Numbered from the stretch's first letter, positions 44,161 to 55,410 are shown. The stretch is 64,000 bases of DNA from Dendrolimus kikuchii (GCA_019925095.2 CM034395.1:878001-942000), one strand, 5' to 3'. Numbers and translations: made by a program. Notes: generated from the letters alone by a model not told the origin.

Positions 44161-44314
44161 CTAAATCCGACCCTCGTTTTTATGTTATAAATGGAACTTG
44201 AGCCGCAGGGCTTTTGTCTCGCGAGTTCATAATGAGTCCTTTATTCGCCTTAGGACATGTTGCTTAAGACGTAGCGGAAAGATGGTCGTGAGTATTTAAT
44301 TATATTGAAAATTC
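44161..44314. other. No recognisable feature
   Basis: Short linker. Confidence 0.4.
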
Positions 44315-44850
44315 TTAAATTCAAATTCAAAAGTTTTGATTCAAAATAAGTTCCACTGGAGAACACTTTTTGCAGGTCATACATGTAAGTTAAAATTTAA
44401 TTTTTACTTCCTATTCTATGTACACCGCTTCGCAACGTGTTGATGCTGTAAAGCAGAAGAAGCGGCAAGAAACTTCCCAGCAACACGTCTAGCTAAATAT
44501 TTTTATAAGTTTTGTACAGAAGTATGTTACAGAATTACTTTTTGAAGAATTAATGGAGTTGTAGCAAACAATGCATGCTCAATAAGACCAAGACAATAAA
44601 GGAAAGAAAAATAATGTTATAATTATAATAATGACATGACGTGCTAAAATGTCATGCTGCAATATGTCTCCACAAATTCCTTACAAGCTTGGCAAGTTAA
44701 AAACGTTATACAAAATTTAGTATAAGAGGTTGGAGCGAGCTGCTATGTAAATGAATTTTTGTCATTTAAGTATTCTTCAATAGTGTAGTATCCCCTTTTT
44801 AGCAAGATGCTTTTTAATTTAGTTTTAAATTTAGTGAAAGGAATGGAACT
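44315..44850 (-). mobile_element. LINE-D 3' UTR fragment
   Basis: Matches 62795-63320 almost base for base, starting with TTCAAATTCAAAAG (reverse of the GAATTT tail). The coding part is cut just after the protein's last ~20 codons. Confidence 0.85.
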
Positions 44851-45234
44851 AATGGTAATACGTTTAAATCGTGTAAAACCAACTCCTATCTTTTTTCCTC
44901 TCCTGTACATACCTTAGCAAGCGGAAGAAAGGAGACGGCATGCGACGTCAACAGCATCGTAATAGTAGTTATCTTATAATATTCCTCTTGCTAACGAACT
45001 GCAACGTGTACGCATCGCTACAGAATTTTTCGTCTTTATACTTATATATCATCAAATTAGCTGAATTCGTGAAATTTGAAAGACTATTGGACCGATTTGG
45101 CTGATACTCGGTACATATTTTATTTGAATACCGAGGGTGGCCAAGGGATACTTTTCATCCCGGATACTGAGATAGATTTTGGGATAGATTTATATAAAGT
45201 TTATCCCGGAAACTAGGATAGGTTTTTTATTTGT
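44851..45234. other. Possible Helitron interior
   Basis: 45060-45230 contains ATTGGACCGATTTGGCTGAT and TATCCCGGAAACTAGG, typical Helitron interior phrases, without clear ends. Confidence 0.4.
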
Positions 45235-45645
45235 GGTTTGCCATTTTCGTCATTTTGTTTATTTTGGTCGTTTGGGTAGTTTTGGTAGTTTTGTTTGGTA
45301 GTTGTGGTAGTTTTGGTTGGTAGTTTTGCTATTTTCGGTAGTTTATGCTGGTAGTTTTGGTAGTTTCGGTTGTTTTGGTAGTTGTGGTAGTTTTGATAGT
45401 TGTGGTAGTTTTGGTTTATAGATTTGGTAGGTTTGGTTTGTAGATTTGGTAGTTTTGGTTGGTCGATTTGGTATATTCGGTTGTTTTGGTAGTTGTGGTA
45501 GTTTTGGTAGTTATGGTAGTTTTGATTTTTAGATTTGGTAATTGTGGTAGTTTAGGTAGTTGTGGTAGTTTTGGTTGGTGGATTTGGTAGTTTTAGTTTG
45601 TAGATTTGGTAGTTTCAGCATTTTTGGTCGTTTGTGTAGTTTTCA
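45235..45645. repeat. G/T-strand-biased minisatellite
   Basis: Degenerate arrays of TTTTGGTAGTTGTGGTAG with variants TTTGGTTGGTAG and TAGATTTGGTAG. One strand is almost free of A-C blocks. Confidence 0.92.
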
Positions 45646-46395
45646 CAATATTTAGTTATATAAATAAAACTAGAACGGGTTGAAATAGGGTATTGAAGTT
45701 TGTACGGGGGACCAATCATTTATCAAGTTTGTAGATATAAAAATTCACAATCTTTAAAAAAATGCGACTTTCACTCGATCTGTCGATCTGTTTGTCTGTA
45801 TACCGACATAGATACTATTCATCCCGGTAGATCGGATAGTTTGCGTTATAAAATGAAGTAAATCTTCCGAGGGCAAATAGTACCAACATAAAGATACAAT
45901 ACAATATATCCTGTATTAACGCCTGCTCTTAAAACAAGAGGTACGTACTAGAGTTTGACGCGCGGCGGAGCCTCGGGGTAAACTCTAGTGGAAATATAAG
46001 TAAACAATTAGCAATTTGCATAACCACTATACCTACAATGAATATTAGCTTTATATTGACGGTGTTTATGATGCATTTACTTTTCCACTTGGTATGTTAT
46101 TTTGAAAATAATATTATATATGTATGCTTCCTTTTAGATTATAGGATTGTAATATTCCATTAGAACAAGCAATGCCAGTAAAACTTTAATTGTGTTGCCA
46201 AGACGACGACGCATTAGTTTGCAATGGCCACACTGAACATACGTGATCATAGCACCACCTTTGTTGCTATATATGTCTTTCCTATGGAAACGACGTCATT
46301 TATTGACATAAAAAGTATCCTAAGTATTGACATTGATTGAATTCTCTAAATATGCTAATGTGATTTAGTCCCCTTGATTTTTTTTTACTTTTTTT
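45646..46395. other. Unassigned, possible Helitron remnants
   Basis: 45750-45850 has CACTCGATCTGTCGATCTG and ACTATTCATCCCGGTAG. No termini or frames. The rest is not recognised. Confidence 0.35.
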
Positions 46396-46850
46396 AAATT
46401 TACTGTACAATCGTGGTATGAAAATGTTCGCCAGTTTTCAAATTGATTCATTTAGCGTTCCGCCAGCACATGTTACATTTTCAAACTAAATCACAGAACA
46501 AACTGTTCACCAGAAAAGTATGTTTAAGTAAATAGTTAAAAATGTCAATAAAATGTAAAATTACTTAGATCATTTTTGTTTGATTTTCTACATTGTCTAA
46601 GAAGATTGTTTAGACATATAAAACCTTTTTGTTGGTTTTAATATTTATGTTAAGCGTGGTGATTGTGTCGTCTTTGTTTCTTATTGTTAATCTCATCGTA
46701 TGTCATTGTCAACATTGTAATTTTCTTTTGTGTACGTTTAAATATTTTATAAACAATTTATTAATATGTTGGCAGTATTGTTTCTTTTACTCGTGCAAGC
46801 CAAAGTCAAATTTAAGATGATGAACATTTTCATTCCGCGACTGTACAAAC
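46396..46850. mobile_element. TIR element, non-coding
   Basis: ACTGTACAATCGTGGTATGA at the left and TCATTCCGCGACTGTACAAA at the right are inverted with about 85% identity and both continue AAAATGTTC. The left half recurs in reverse at 55605-55858. Confidence 0.68.
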
Positions 46851-47229
46851 TCGATTTATCTACAGGGTATAAGTGCTAGCGGTACTGTTCGCTTTGTCAA
46901 GTTCATGACGTATTTGTTAGCGAATAGCAACAAATGCGTCAAGAAAACGCGATTGCAGCTCCAACGCTTTGCCTATATTCTATCTCACGGAATTTTTCTA
47001 AGTGAAGGAATGCTTTTTTGAGAATTTTTTCATTGCAACTAAAAACCGGTAGACTAATTGAATAAAAAGAAATAATTTTCCAGAATTGTTTCGCGTTATA
47101 CCAGAATAAACCGAACCAACGAGAAATAAATACTGAGGGCCTAAAGAGGTTGATCTTGCAGATTCATATGATGAAAATAACAAGTATCAACATAAAGTGG
47201 AATTTTAAGCTATTTATTACAACTACTAA
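46851..47229. other. No recognisable feature
   Basis: No gene supported. Confidence 0.4.
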
Positions 47230-47589
47230 TCTATATATTACGCGAAGCAAAAACTTTGTACCCCTTTTTACGAAAATTGAGCGAACGGAGGAGTATGATA
47301 TTTCGCACACTTATAGTTTATATAGAGAAGGAGCGCAGAATGCTAATATTTTTTTTTAATAATACAAAGAAATTCATTAAATCAATAAAAACAAATTACA
47401 CACACTATCATGTATTTGACACACACACGCACATATACTCTTTCGTTTATTGTTAAAGGCAAATGAACTTGCCTTGGCGAAATCTGTGATTATAGAAATA
47501 TAGTCTTTGACAACAGAACCTTAACAATGTTCAAACTTATAATTTAAATTAATTATTATGGTCGAATTTCGACGACGGGCGACCACTAG
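47230..47589 (+). mobile_element. Helitron, complete non-autonomous copy
   Basis: A|TCTATATATTACGCGAAGC at the left; GTCGAATTTCGAC hairpin then GACGGGCGACCACTAG|T at the right. 360 bp, no Rep/Hel. Confidence 0.82.
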
Positions 47590-48045
47590 TATATATACAT
47601 ACATAGATATACAGACCCATTCACACATCTATGCATTTCCACATACATTACAAATATTAACACGAAAATTTAAAAATGTATAAACTTTAAAATGATTTTC
47701 TTTTTTAAATTGTATAACAAACGCGTTGTCTGGAAGTGTATAACAACTGCAATACTGTATTGTACTACAGCAGTTGTTTGCGATACCAAATTGATTCTGT
47801 ACACTATGTTAATGATTTCGAATAAATTCTTTAATATATAATAATATAAACACCGATACAGGTTTATTTGTTTTTTTTTTATTTATAGGATTGTCTTACT
47901 ATTTATTCCTTAATTTATCTTATTTTTAAGTTAGTTTCGCTTTTTCTGTATCTGTTCAATTGTTATTGTTATTACTATAATGATATAATAATAAATATAA
48001 TAAAATAAAATATAAAATAAACAAATATATTATATTTTCTTCTAG
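47590..48045. other. No recognisable feature
   Basis: Very AT-rich, including the polypyrimidine lead-in to the exon candidate. Confidence 0.4.
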
Positions 48046-48190
48046 AAAGGTGGCAACCCTAGCCAGCTCCAACCAGACCCTGAACACCTTGGGTGACATG
48101 TTCGACGTGTCAATACTCAATAGAGATGCAGACATAATGATGTTACATTACAATACATTTTTACATATAAACACCTGCCAATTTCACTAA
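48046..48190 (+). CDS. Possible 3' terminal host exon, unidentified
   Basis: TATTTTCTTCTAG at 48033-48045 is a good splice acceptor. The frame then reads KVATLASSNQTLNTLGDMFD, VSILNRDADIMM and stops at 48188. The first ~100 bp are GC-richer than the surrounding DNA and contain no known repeat. I do not recognise the protein. The tail after IMM is low complexity and may not be coding; an alternative donor (GTGACATG or GTGTCAAT) would end the exon earlier. No neighbouring exon is seen. Confidence 0.3.
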
Positions 48191-48613
48191 GCGGTTTGAT
48201 TCTCCAAAGGTTGTCCGCTTTAAGCGATAACCGCTACCGCTACGCTAACGTGTCCGTACCTTTGCGGTTTATTGAAAGTACATCATGTAAACGAATGTGA
48301 AGAATTTCGTTTCTTGTTAGTGAAGCGTTTCGGTGCGCGCTTAGTTTCGCGAGCGTAACGCCCCCGTGTGATATTAAACAATATTAAGTTTCGTTCAACA
48401 AATCGCTGTTAAAATGTTTAATCGCCCGAAAGTACATCTTTTGATGTTTTAATTGATATCGCGCTTGAATGTGTTTTAGCGTTTAGAATTAATGTCATTG
48501 ATTAATATTGTACTCGGTTCGATGGGTTGCTCAACAAATTAATTAATTCAAATTCTATTAACGGCAAAACAAATATTTTTAATTGTGTATCGAGTAATTG
48601 GATTTATATTACA
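48191..48613. other. Unassigned
   Basis: GCGATAACCGCTACCGCTACG at 48220 and a GC-richer stretch to 48370, probably an old repeat. No gene. Confidence 0.35.
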
Positions 48614-48768
48614 CTAGCTGTTCCCGCAACGTCGTCTGTCGTGTCCCCCCGATTTTGAAACATTCTTCACTGGCGCTCCGCTCTTATTGGTCTTAGCGTG
48701 ATGATATATAGCCTATAGCCTTCCTCGATAAATGGGCTATCCAACACTGAAAGACTACAACACTAGTA
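48614..48768 (-). mobile_element. Helitron A 3' part
   Basis: CTAG end at 48614, interior through GGGCTATCCAACACTGAAAG and ACTACAACACTAGTACT. It is the junction found only in the long form and is cut there. Confidence 0.78.
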
Positions 48769-48777
48769 CTACGTTGA

Positions 48778-48940
48778 GCGACTTTGAATTTGTAGCCCAG
48801 TCTCACTGTCAGTGTTCATGTCTCAGCACCGTATGTCATGATGGGTAGGACGTACTGCTCGAAGACTTTCGTCTTCAAGTATTGCGGAATGATCGATGAG
48901 AAGACTTGATGAAGCTTACCGAATTCTATTAAACTATATA
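48778..48940 (-). mobile_element. RTE-type LINE fragment between Helitron pieces
   Basis: The minus strand reads FGKLHQVFSSIIPQYLKTKV, FEQYVLPIMTYGAET then WTL. The VLP.MTYGAETW block is the RTE reverse transcriptase C-terminal region. It differs from RTE-W. Confidence 0.7.
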
Positions 48941-48946
48941 ATAACA

Positions 48947-49181
48947 CTAACTGTGCCTGCGACGTCGTTCGCGTGGAATTTGTTTTCAAAACCCCCGATT
49001 TTGAAACATTCTTCATTGGCGCTCCGCTCCTATTGGTCTTAGCGTGATGATATATAGCCTATAGCCTTCCTCGATAAATGGGCTATCTAACACTGAAAGA
49101 ATTTTTCAAATTAGACAAGTAGTTCCTGAGATTAGCGCGTTCAAACAAACAAACTCTTCAGCTTTACATATTAGTGTAAGA
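48947..49181 (-). mobile_element. Helitron A, short form
   Basis: Starts TCTTACACTAATATGTAAAG (49181). The 3' end is mutated to CACAGTTAG. Confidence 0.82.
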
Positions 49182-49432
49182 TTTGTCTCGTCATACTTTT
49201 ATATTGATTTTTGTGTTTGAAGAGATTGAAATTATAGAATACATTTTTTTGTGTCCTTTAATCATGTTGTAGCGACTATACTTAACAAATTGATCCTCGC
49301 CTTGAGCATAGAAATCGTAAGGCACTTTGCTAATAATCATAATTAAGACATTTTGTACTACCTCTCAAGCAATGGTCATTCATTTTTTTTGGAATTTCTA
49401 ACACCAAATTCGATTCCCAGTATAACATTTTG
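49182..49432. other. No recognisable feature
   Basis: AT-rich linker. Confidence 0.4.
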
Positions 49433-49808
49433 GTAAATTCAAATTCAAAACTTTTTATTCAAAATAAGTTCCACTGGCCACGACACACCTTCCATGATCA
49501 AATTGATCGTGTACTAGCAGAAGGTGATGTCAGGAGCCTTAAAAACAGACGAGCTTGCATGACAAGAGTTATGAATGTCAAAGAGGCAAGTGAGGTGTGT
49601 AAGAATAAGCCTAAATGGCACTCTGTTGTCCGTGTCTACCCCGCAAGGGAACTGGCGTGACGTTATGTATGTATGTATGTAAGTTCCACTGGATAATATT
49701 TTTGAAGGCCATATATAAGTTAAAATTTAATTTTACTTCCTATACTACTTACACTTCTTCGCAACGTGTTATTGCTGTTAAGGAGAAGAAGCGGCAAGAA
49801 ACTCTGGT
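49433..49808 (-). mobile_element. LINE-D 3' end interrupted by RTE-W
   Basis: 49433-49477 (TTCAAATTCAAAACTTTTTA ...) and 49681-49808 (CTTCGCAACGTGTTATTGCT ...) together make a LINE-D 3' UTR. Confidence 0.82.
49478..49679 (+). mobile_element. RTE-W LINE fragment with 12-13-bp target duplication
   Basis: Encodes RHTFHDQIDRVLAEG to YPARELA plus (ATGT)n. TAAGTTCCACTGG occurs at 49465-49477 and 49680-49692. Confidence 0.93.
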
Positions 49809-50393
49809 AAATATGAAAATCATTTTCTGATGTTTTTTTCTACGGGCTTCCCTGTCATTGTTCAAGACAGGGTTATGCTTTTCTTTTCTTTTATTTTCTA
49901 TTTCTTTATTAAACTCTGTAACACTACTTATTTACGCCAAATAATTTTACAAGTTGGGATTTGTTGGTTTGGGTTGGTTTTGGTTGGAAGCGTTGGGAAT
50001 TTGATTGGAATGTGATTGTGGATGGGTTTGGTTTTGGTATTTGGGGTGGGATAGGTAAGGTTATTGTACTTTATGTATTTATTTATATATATCCATAGTG
50101 CCTAATTTTTACATTTTCTGATGATTATTTTGGTGTAGGTGCTATTAATTTTGTTTATTGATTAAATTATCTTTATGATAATAAATAAATAGGGTTACAA
50201 AAAATTATTTTTTAATATGAAGGTAGTTGCTATGAATTTAGCGTTGCCTTTGCGTTCTGGTCGGTCTCCTTTTCTTGCAGAACTTATTCTGTTCTGTTTT
50301 TCTTCTCTTTTTCTTCCCTATATTCTGCACATCATTATTTAACATATAATGTATTTCTATTGTTGTATACCTATTCTATTTTCGTTCCTTTTT
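49809..50393. other. No recognisable feature
   Basis: Contains a G/T-rich stretch at 49955-50060. No gene. Confidence 0.4.
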
Positions 50394-50880
50394 AACCGAC
50401 TTCAAGAAAGGAGGAGGTTCTCAATTCGTCGGGATCTTTTTTTTATGTATGTTCACCGATTACTCCGAGATTTATGATCCGATTTACGTGATTATTTTTT
50501 TATTCGACGCTGAATAGCTGCCATTTGGTCCCCTAAAAATTTGACATAGTTTGGCGAAGTAGTTTTCATTTTATGGACATTTTTTATGAAATATTTTCCA
50601 TTCCGTTCCATATGTACACAGATTACGTTGAGATTTATGATCCGATTTACGTGATTCTTATTTATTTTGATGCAGAATAATTGCCATTTGGTCCCCTAAA
50701 GATTTAACATAGTTTGGCCCAGTAGTTTTCATTTTACGACCATTTTTTTGTTCTCGTTACTTGGGACCTATATTTTTTAAGGAGCGCGGCACCTTTCGTA
50801 GGTCTACCCATACATAGCTAGACACTAAAAAGTAACAAATAAAATAAAGAAACTTCGTTTAAAAAAACCGACTTCAAAAA
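50394..50880 (-). mobile_element. Non-coding TIR element (AACCGACTTCAA family)
   Basis: TTAACCGACTTCAAGAAAGG at the left and AAACCGACTTCAAAAAC at the right. Internal TCCGATTTACGTGATT occurs twice (50477 and 50637), a tandem duplication of about 150 bp. Confidence 0.65.
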
Positions 50881-50882
50881 CT

Positions 50883-51073
50883 AAAAAGTATAAAATAACT
50901 TATTTCTAAAGCTATTATTATTAATATATATTATCTAAAACATCTTAAATTTGGAGCTTAGTAATTTTCAAAATATAGTAATTTTTATGTTTTACTTAGC
51001 ACCGACTTTAAGATGTTTTAGATAATATATATTAATAATAATAGCTTTAGAAATAAGTTATTTTATACTTTTT
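50883..51073. repeat. Perfect 67-bp inverted repeat
   Basis: 50883-50949 and 51007-51073 are exact reverse complements around a 57-bp loop that carries CTTAGCACCGACTTT. It abuts the TIR element, whose sequence it shares. Confidence 0.93.
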
Positions 51074-51518
51074 ATTTTTTCTTAATTAACTAACTATAGC
51101 TGGTATGTGTTCAATCAATTTATTTAATATGTGAAAAATGATATTGGTGCTGTATTAATACAAATGTATAATGTTATAAAATTCTAAACATGCGTGTCTG
51201 TACATTGATGCTATTTAGAAAAAAACAACTGGAATAAATTATATAAACGATGGAGAACACGATGCAATTGTTTTTAGATTTCTCGTCTGTTCGTCGGTTT
51301 GTCTGTTTGTTCGGTTCGGGATTTACGTAAAAACTATGGGAGACTTAGAATTAAAATCTGCGCTACTTTTTATCATTGGAAACCGGAACCGGGATTGGAT
51401 ACTTTAAGAACATTACTTCATTTATAACAATGTGTTTTAGACCAGAAAAACAATTCCTAAGCGCTACCTTTGTTGGAATAGAAAAATGTCTATAATTTAT
51501 AAAGTATATACAGAAAAA
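51074..51518. other. Unassigned, possible Helitron-like words
   Basis: 51180-51400 has TTCGTCGGTTTGTCTGTTTG and GAAACCGGAACCGGGATTGG. No termini. Confidence 0.35.
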
Positions 51519-51836
51519 GTGTTGGGGTGAAGGTAAGGAAAGGAATGCTCCGGTGGTTCGGGCATGTGGAAAGAATGCATGATGAAAGAATGACTAAACA
51601 GATATACAACGCAAAAGTGGATGGATGCAGAAGTCGTGGAAGGCCACGACACACCTTCCATGATCAAATTGATCGTGTACTAGCAGAGGGTGATGTCAGG
51701 AGCCTTAAGAACAGACAAGCGTGCATGACAAGAGTTATGAATGTTAAAGAAGCAAGTGAGGTGTGTAAGAATAAGCCTAAATGGCGCTCTGTTGTTCGTG
51801 CCTACCCCGCAAGGGAACTGGCGTGAAGCTATGTAT
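51519..51836 (+). mobile_element. RTE-W LINE 3' fragment with 15-bp target duplication
   Basis: Intact frame from MLRWFGHVERM to YPARELA. GTATATACAGAAAAA at 51504-51518 and 51837-51851. Confidence 0.94.
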
Positions 51837-52093
51837 GTATATACAGAAAAAAAATATCATAATATTGTACAAAAAACTTGCCAAAGAATCTCATCCCTTG
51901 CAATCTTAATATTTAGCGAGAAGGCCATTAGTGCAGAATTTGCAGCGGAGTAGCGGTGGCCTAGCTAATTTGTACAAATAGGCACTTGTACGTGATTACC
52001 CGGGCACAGGGGCGGATTTGGAAACTTTCAAAGAATTTTTTAAATTAATCCACTAAGTTAAACTATTAAAATTCTTCTTCAGCCTTCTTCTTT

Positions 52094-52408
52094 ATTATCC
52101 GTGCAGAAACGGAGAAAGAATACAATTTCCTGCGGCCGGGCGGCTTGTCGTATGAGGCGACTAAACAACCCACAGCCAGGTGGTAGGGCATTTGCCCGAC
52201 TGGATGGCTACCACCCCTGGTCTAGAGCATGCCGCCATAACAACTTTGAGTTGTTTCCGGCATTAGTGACCAGGTTCCAGACTCCCTTAAGAGAGCAGCA
52301 GCGCATTTGTAGCACCTTTGTTGTTGCAAATGTCCATAGGCGATGGTAACCGCTTTCCATTCAGTGGGCCGTCTGCCTGTCTGCTGAACTCCTGCAATAA
52401 AAAAAAAA
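52094..52408 (+). mobile_element. SINE-G, full length
   Basis: ATCCGTGCAGAAACGG to GAACTCCTGCAATAAAAAAA. Confidence 0.9.
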
Positions 52409-52785
52409 CAAAATTATCATCACACCACATCAACACTTGGAAGTCATCCACTGTAAGTGCTACTCGCTCCTTCCTGCCATGTATGCAAGCTTTGGTATGA
52501 CCTCTCTCCTGCAGTTTACTCAGAGCGCTACAATATTTAAAGAGGGCGTAGAAAGTTATTTCAATTTTCCACGTTTTAGACAAATTAGTCTAAGCGAACG
52601 GCTACCACTTACCGCCAGTTAGTCTGTCTACCCGTTTTCATAAAAACGTTAAGCTAAGAATTCCTAGTAAGTTCTTTAAATAGTTTGTAAACTTATAATG
52701 AAAACATGGTGTGTAATGCCTGTTGTCTTCTATGGGAGTATTATATATATCGACACGACCCAACCTTATGATCAAATATCGTTGG
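52409..52785. other. No recognisable feature
   Basis: No gene supported; TATATATAT at about 52743. Confidence 0.4.
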
Positions 52786-52880
52786 TCGTGAGGCATCCAT
52801 CGGTCGTGTCGTATAAAGGGGGCAACAAAATCTGCTCGCGCATGCGCAGATCAACTGCGCAGGCGCACTAGCGCCGCGAG
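52786..52880 (+). promoter_or_regulatory. Promoter-like segment: TATA plus two NRF-1-type sites
   Basis: GTCGTATAAAGGGGGC at about 52808 resembles a TATA box. Then come CGCGCATGCGCAG and CTGCGCAGGCGCA, two YGCGCA(Y)GCGCR-like words bound by NRF-1/Ewg in animals, in a CpG-rich patch. It could equally be an LTR promoter; no transcript is assigned. Confidence 0.35.
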
Positions 52881-53354
52881 TGGCTCACCCGTGAAACTCA
52901 ATACTACAATGAAGTTGGCAGTTCCTTGCGAGGTGACAGTTGAGAAAACAAAAACCCACCGATTATACACTTTGAAACTTTTCGCATTTCAAATGTTAAC
53001 AAGTATTATTTTGTTGTAAATCGTGCAATATTGTAATTAAGATAATACAAAGGTGGTTGTGAACTGTTGTTTCCTTTATTGACTGTGCATCAACAAGACG
53101 GCGCGCAAATAAATGTGAGGTGGGTACGTAAACATCATCTATATCCCCCACACTTCCAAACCCCACCCTGGAGATGAGGACGCGTCCTGGAAAGCGGCCA
53201 ACCGCAATATGGGATTAGTTCATGTCTTGTACATTCGAATAGATACATTAGTAGCCATTTAAACGCTTGTATAAGTGACATATTTACTGTAGACATTGCA
53301 ACTGTAACTTCTGACATCCGAATACTCTGCATTCTGCAATATTTTAACAAGATC
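52881..53354. other. Unassigned, possibly transcribed or LTR-derived
   Basis: Contains AATAAATG at about 53107 and a C-rich patch, CCCCACACTTCCAAACCCCA. No coding frame. Confidence 0.35.
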
Positions 53355-53515
53355 ATTCACGTTCACTCGATATCGCGTGTTACAATTATTTAATAAACGG
53401 ATGTTCACGCGATGTCGCGTGTTACTACTATTTCTTACATGGATGTTCACGCGATATGGCGTGTTACGGCTCTTTATCTAAAGGTTGTGTACGCGATATT
53501 GCGTGGTGGTCGCTA
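53355..53515. repeat. ~45-bp tandem repeat with CGCGATATCGCG core
   Basis: Four imperfect units, each with a variant of GTTCACGCGATATCGCGTGT followed by an AT-rich linker ending GGATGTT or similar. Confidence 0.85.
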
Positions 53516-53604
53516 ACAACTTTCTGTGCTATTCAGTTTCTAGAAAAGTGACCTCAATGAAACTGATGATCACATTCATACACAAATATGTTTTTATTTA
53601 TTGA

Positions 53605-53723
53605 AGACGACCCGACCTTGTAGAAAGAGCTTCCCGTCGCCTATGCACATTTGTAACACCAAAGATGCTACAAAGGTGCTGCTGCTCTCTTAAGGGAAAC
53701 TGGAACCAGGTCACCAATGCCGC
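53605..53723 (-). mobile_element. SINE-G fragment fused to RTE-W
   Basis: From about TTGTAGAAAGAGCTTCCCGT to GGTCACCAATGCCG, then directly RTE-W sense sequence. Confidence 0.75.
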
Positions 53724-53957
53724 AAAAGTGGATGGATGCAGAAGTCGTGGAAGGCCACGACACACCTTCCATGATCAAATTGATCGTGTACTAGCAGAAG
53801 GTGATGTCAGGAGCCTTAAGAACAGACGAGCGTGCATGACAAGAGCTATGAATGTCAAAGAAGCAAGTGAGGTGTGTAAGAATAAGCCTGAATGGCGCTC
53901 TGTTGTTCGTGCCTACCCCGCAAGGGAACTGGCGTGAAGTTATGTATGTATATATGT
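53724..53957 (+). mobile_element. RTE-W LINE 3' fragment
   Basis: Encodes AKVDGCRSRGRPRHTFHDQI to YPARELA in frame, with an (ATGT)n-type tail. Confidence 0.9.
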
Positions 53958-54360
53958 AAGTTTAAAAAAGATGCTTTACTTCTTTACTTCATTCGACGCT
54001 TTTGTTCAAATAGAGCAGCCTATTTGTGTATATTTTTAATAATACGTCGGAGTCTTCATTATCATTATTTCTAAATTAACTTGAAATAATAACCGTTTTC
54101 AGTCATTAATTTCAGAAAATACCTGCTGTAGAAGCAGTGAAGCCTGAAGCTGTAAAATTCTAATAAACAATTTCAACAGTTTAACCATCAAAGTTCTCGT
54201 TTAAGAGCCTTTTTCGCACCTCCAAAAGAGTTATTACTTTCTAAAGTTCTTTTAACTTTCCTTGTCTAATAAACCACCTCGTTCCCTTACTAGAGATTCC
54301 ATTTAATCTCACTTTAACCGTGAAATTGAGGCGATAGCTCTATTAATCTATATATGTATA
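53958..54360. other. No recognisable feature
   Basis: AT-rich. Confidence 0.45.
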
Positions 54361-54596
54361 CTAGCTGTGCCTGCGACGTCGTCCGCGTGGAATTTGTTTC
54401 CAAAACCCCCCGGTTTTGAAACATTCTTCATTGGTGCTCCGCTCCTATTGATCTTAGCGTGATAATATGTAGCCTATAGCCTTCCTCGATAAATTGGCTA
54501 TCTAACACTAAAATAATTTTTCAAATCAGACCAGTAGTTCCTGAGATTAGCGCGTTCAAACAAATAAAGTCTTCAGCTTTATATATTAGTATAAGA
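54361..54596 (-). mobile_element. Helitron A, short form
   Basis: TCTTATACTAATATATAAAG (54596) to GTCGCAGGCACAGCTAG (54361). Confidence 0.87.
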
Positions 54597-54694
54597 TTTT
54601 AAGTTATATCTTAATGCAAACAAAACTAATTTAATATGTACTTTAAATAGACAATAAATGATATTAATCTAGGTAAAGCTAAAACCACTCATGC
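54597..54694. other. Linker
   Basis: AT-rich, nothing recognised. Confidence 0.4.
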
Positions 54695-54875
54695 CATGGT
54701 CACTAATGCCGGAATACAACACAAGGTTGTTATGGCGATATACTTTAGATCAGGGGTGGTCGCCATCCAGTCGGGCAAATGCCCTACCACCTGGCTGTGG
54801 GTTGTTTTGTCGCCTCTTACGACAGGCCACCAGGCCGAAGGAAATTGTATTCTTTCTCCATTCCTGCACGGATAG
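54695..54875 (-). mobile_element. SINE-G 5' half
   Basis: GGTCACTAATGCCGG to TGCACGGAT. The poly(A) half is missing, which target-primed insertion does not produce, so a later deletion is likely. Confidence 0.85.
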
Positions 54876-55096
54876 AAACGGTATCGTATATCATATGAAC
54901 TAAATACTAAATGAGTAAGAAGCTCTGACGTGAAAAACAGACACTTAATTTTATTTATTTGTATGTATAGATAGAAACGTGAAAATAATACTACAATGTT
55001 GGCAATGACGGACTCTGAGTTTAACAATACGGGGCCGCTTGCATAACAAAACAATCGCCTTTAAATAAAATTAGTTAATCATATTATCTATCACTT

Positions 55097-55410
55097 TTAT
55101 CCGTGCAGGAACGGAGAAATAATACAATTTCCTGCGTTGGGGCGGCCTGTCGTAAAAGGCGACTTAACAACCCACAGCTAGGTGGTAGAGCATTTGCCCG
55201 ACTGGATGTCTACCACCCCTGGTCTAAAGTATGTCGCCATAATAACCTTGAGTTGTGTTCCAGCATTAGTGACCAGGTTCCAGTTTCCCTTAAGAGAGCA
55301 GCAGCGCATTTGTAGCAACTTTGCTGTTGCAAATGTCCATAGGCGATGGTAACCGCTTTCCATCAAGTCGGCCGTCTGCCTGTCTGCTGATCTCCTGCAA
55401 TAAAAAAAAA
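55097..55410 (+). mobile_element. SINE-G, variant subfamily
   Basis: CGTTGGGGCGGCC and GATCTCC type; ends TGCAATAAAAAAAAAT. Confidence 0.9.
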
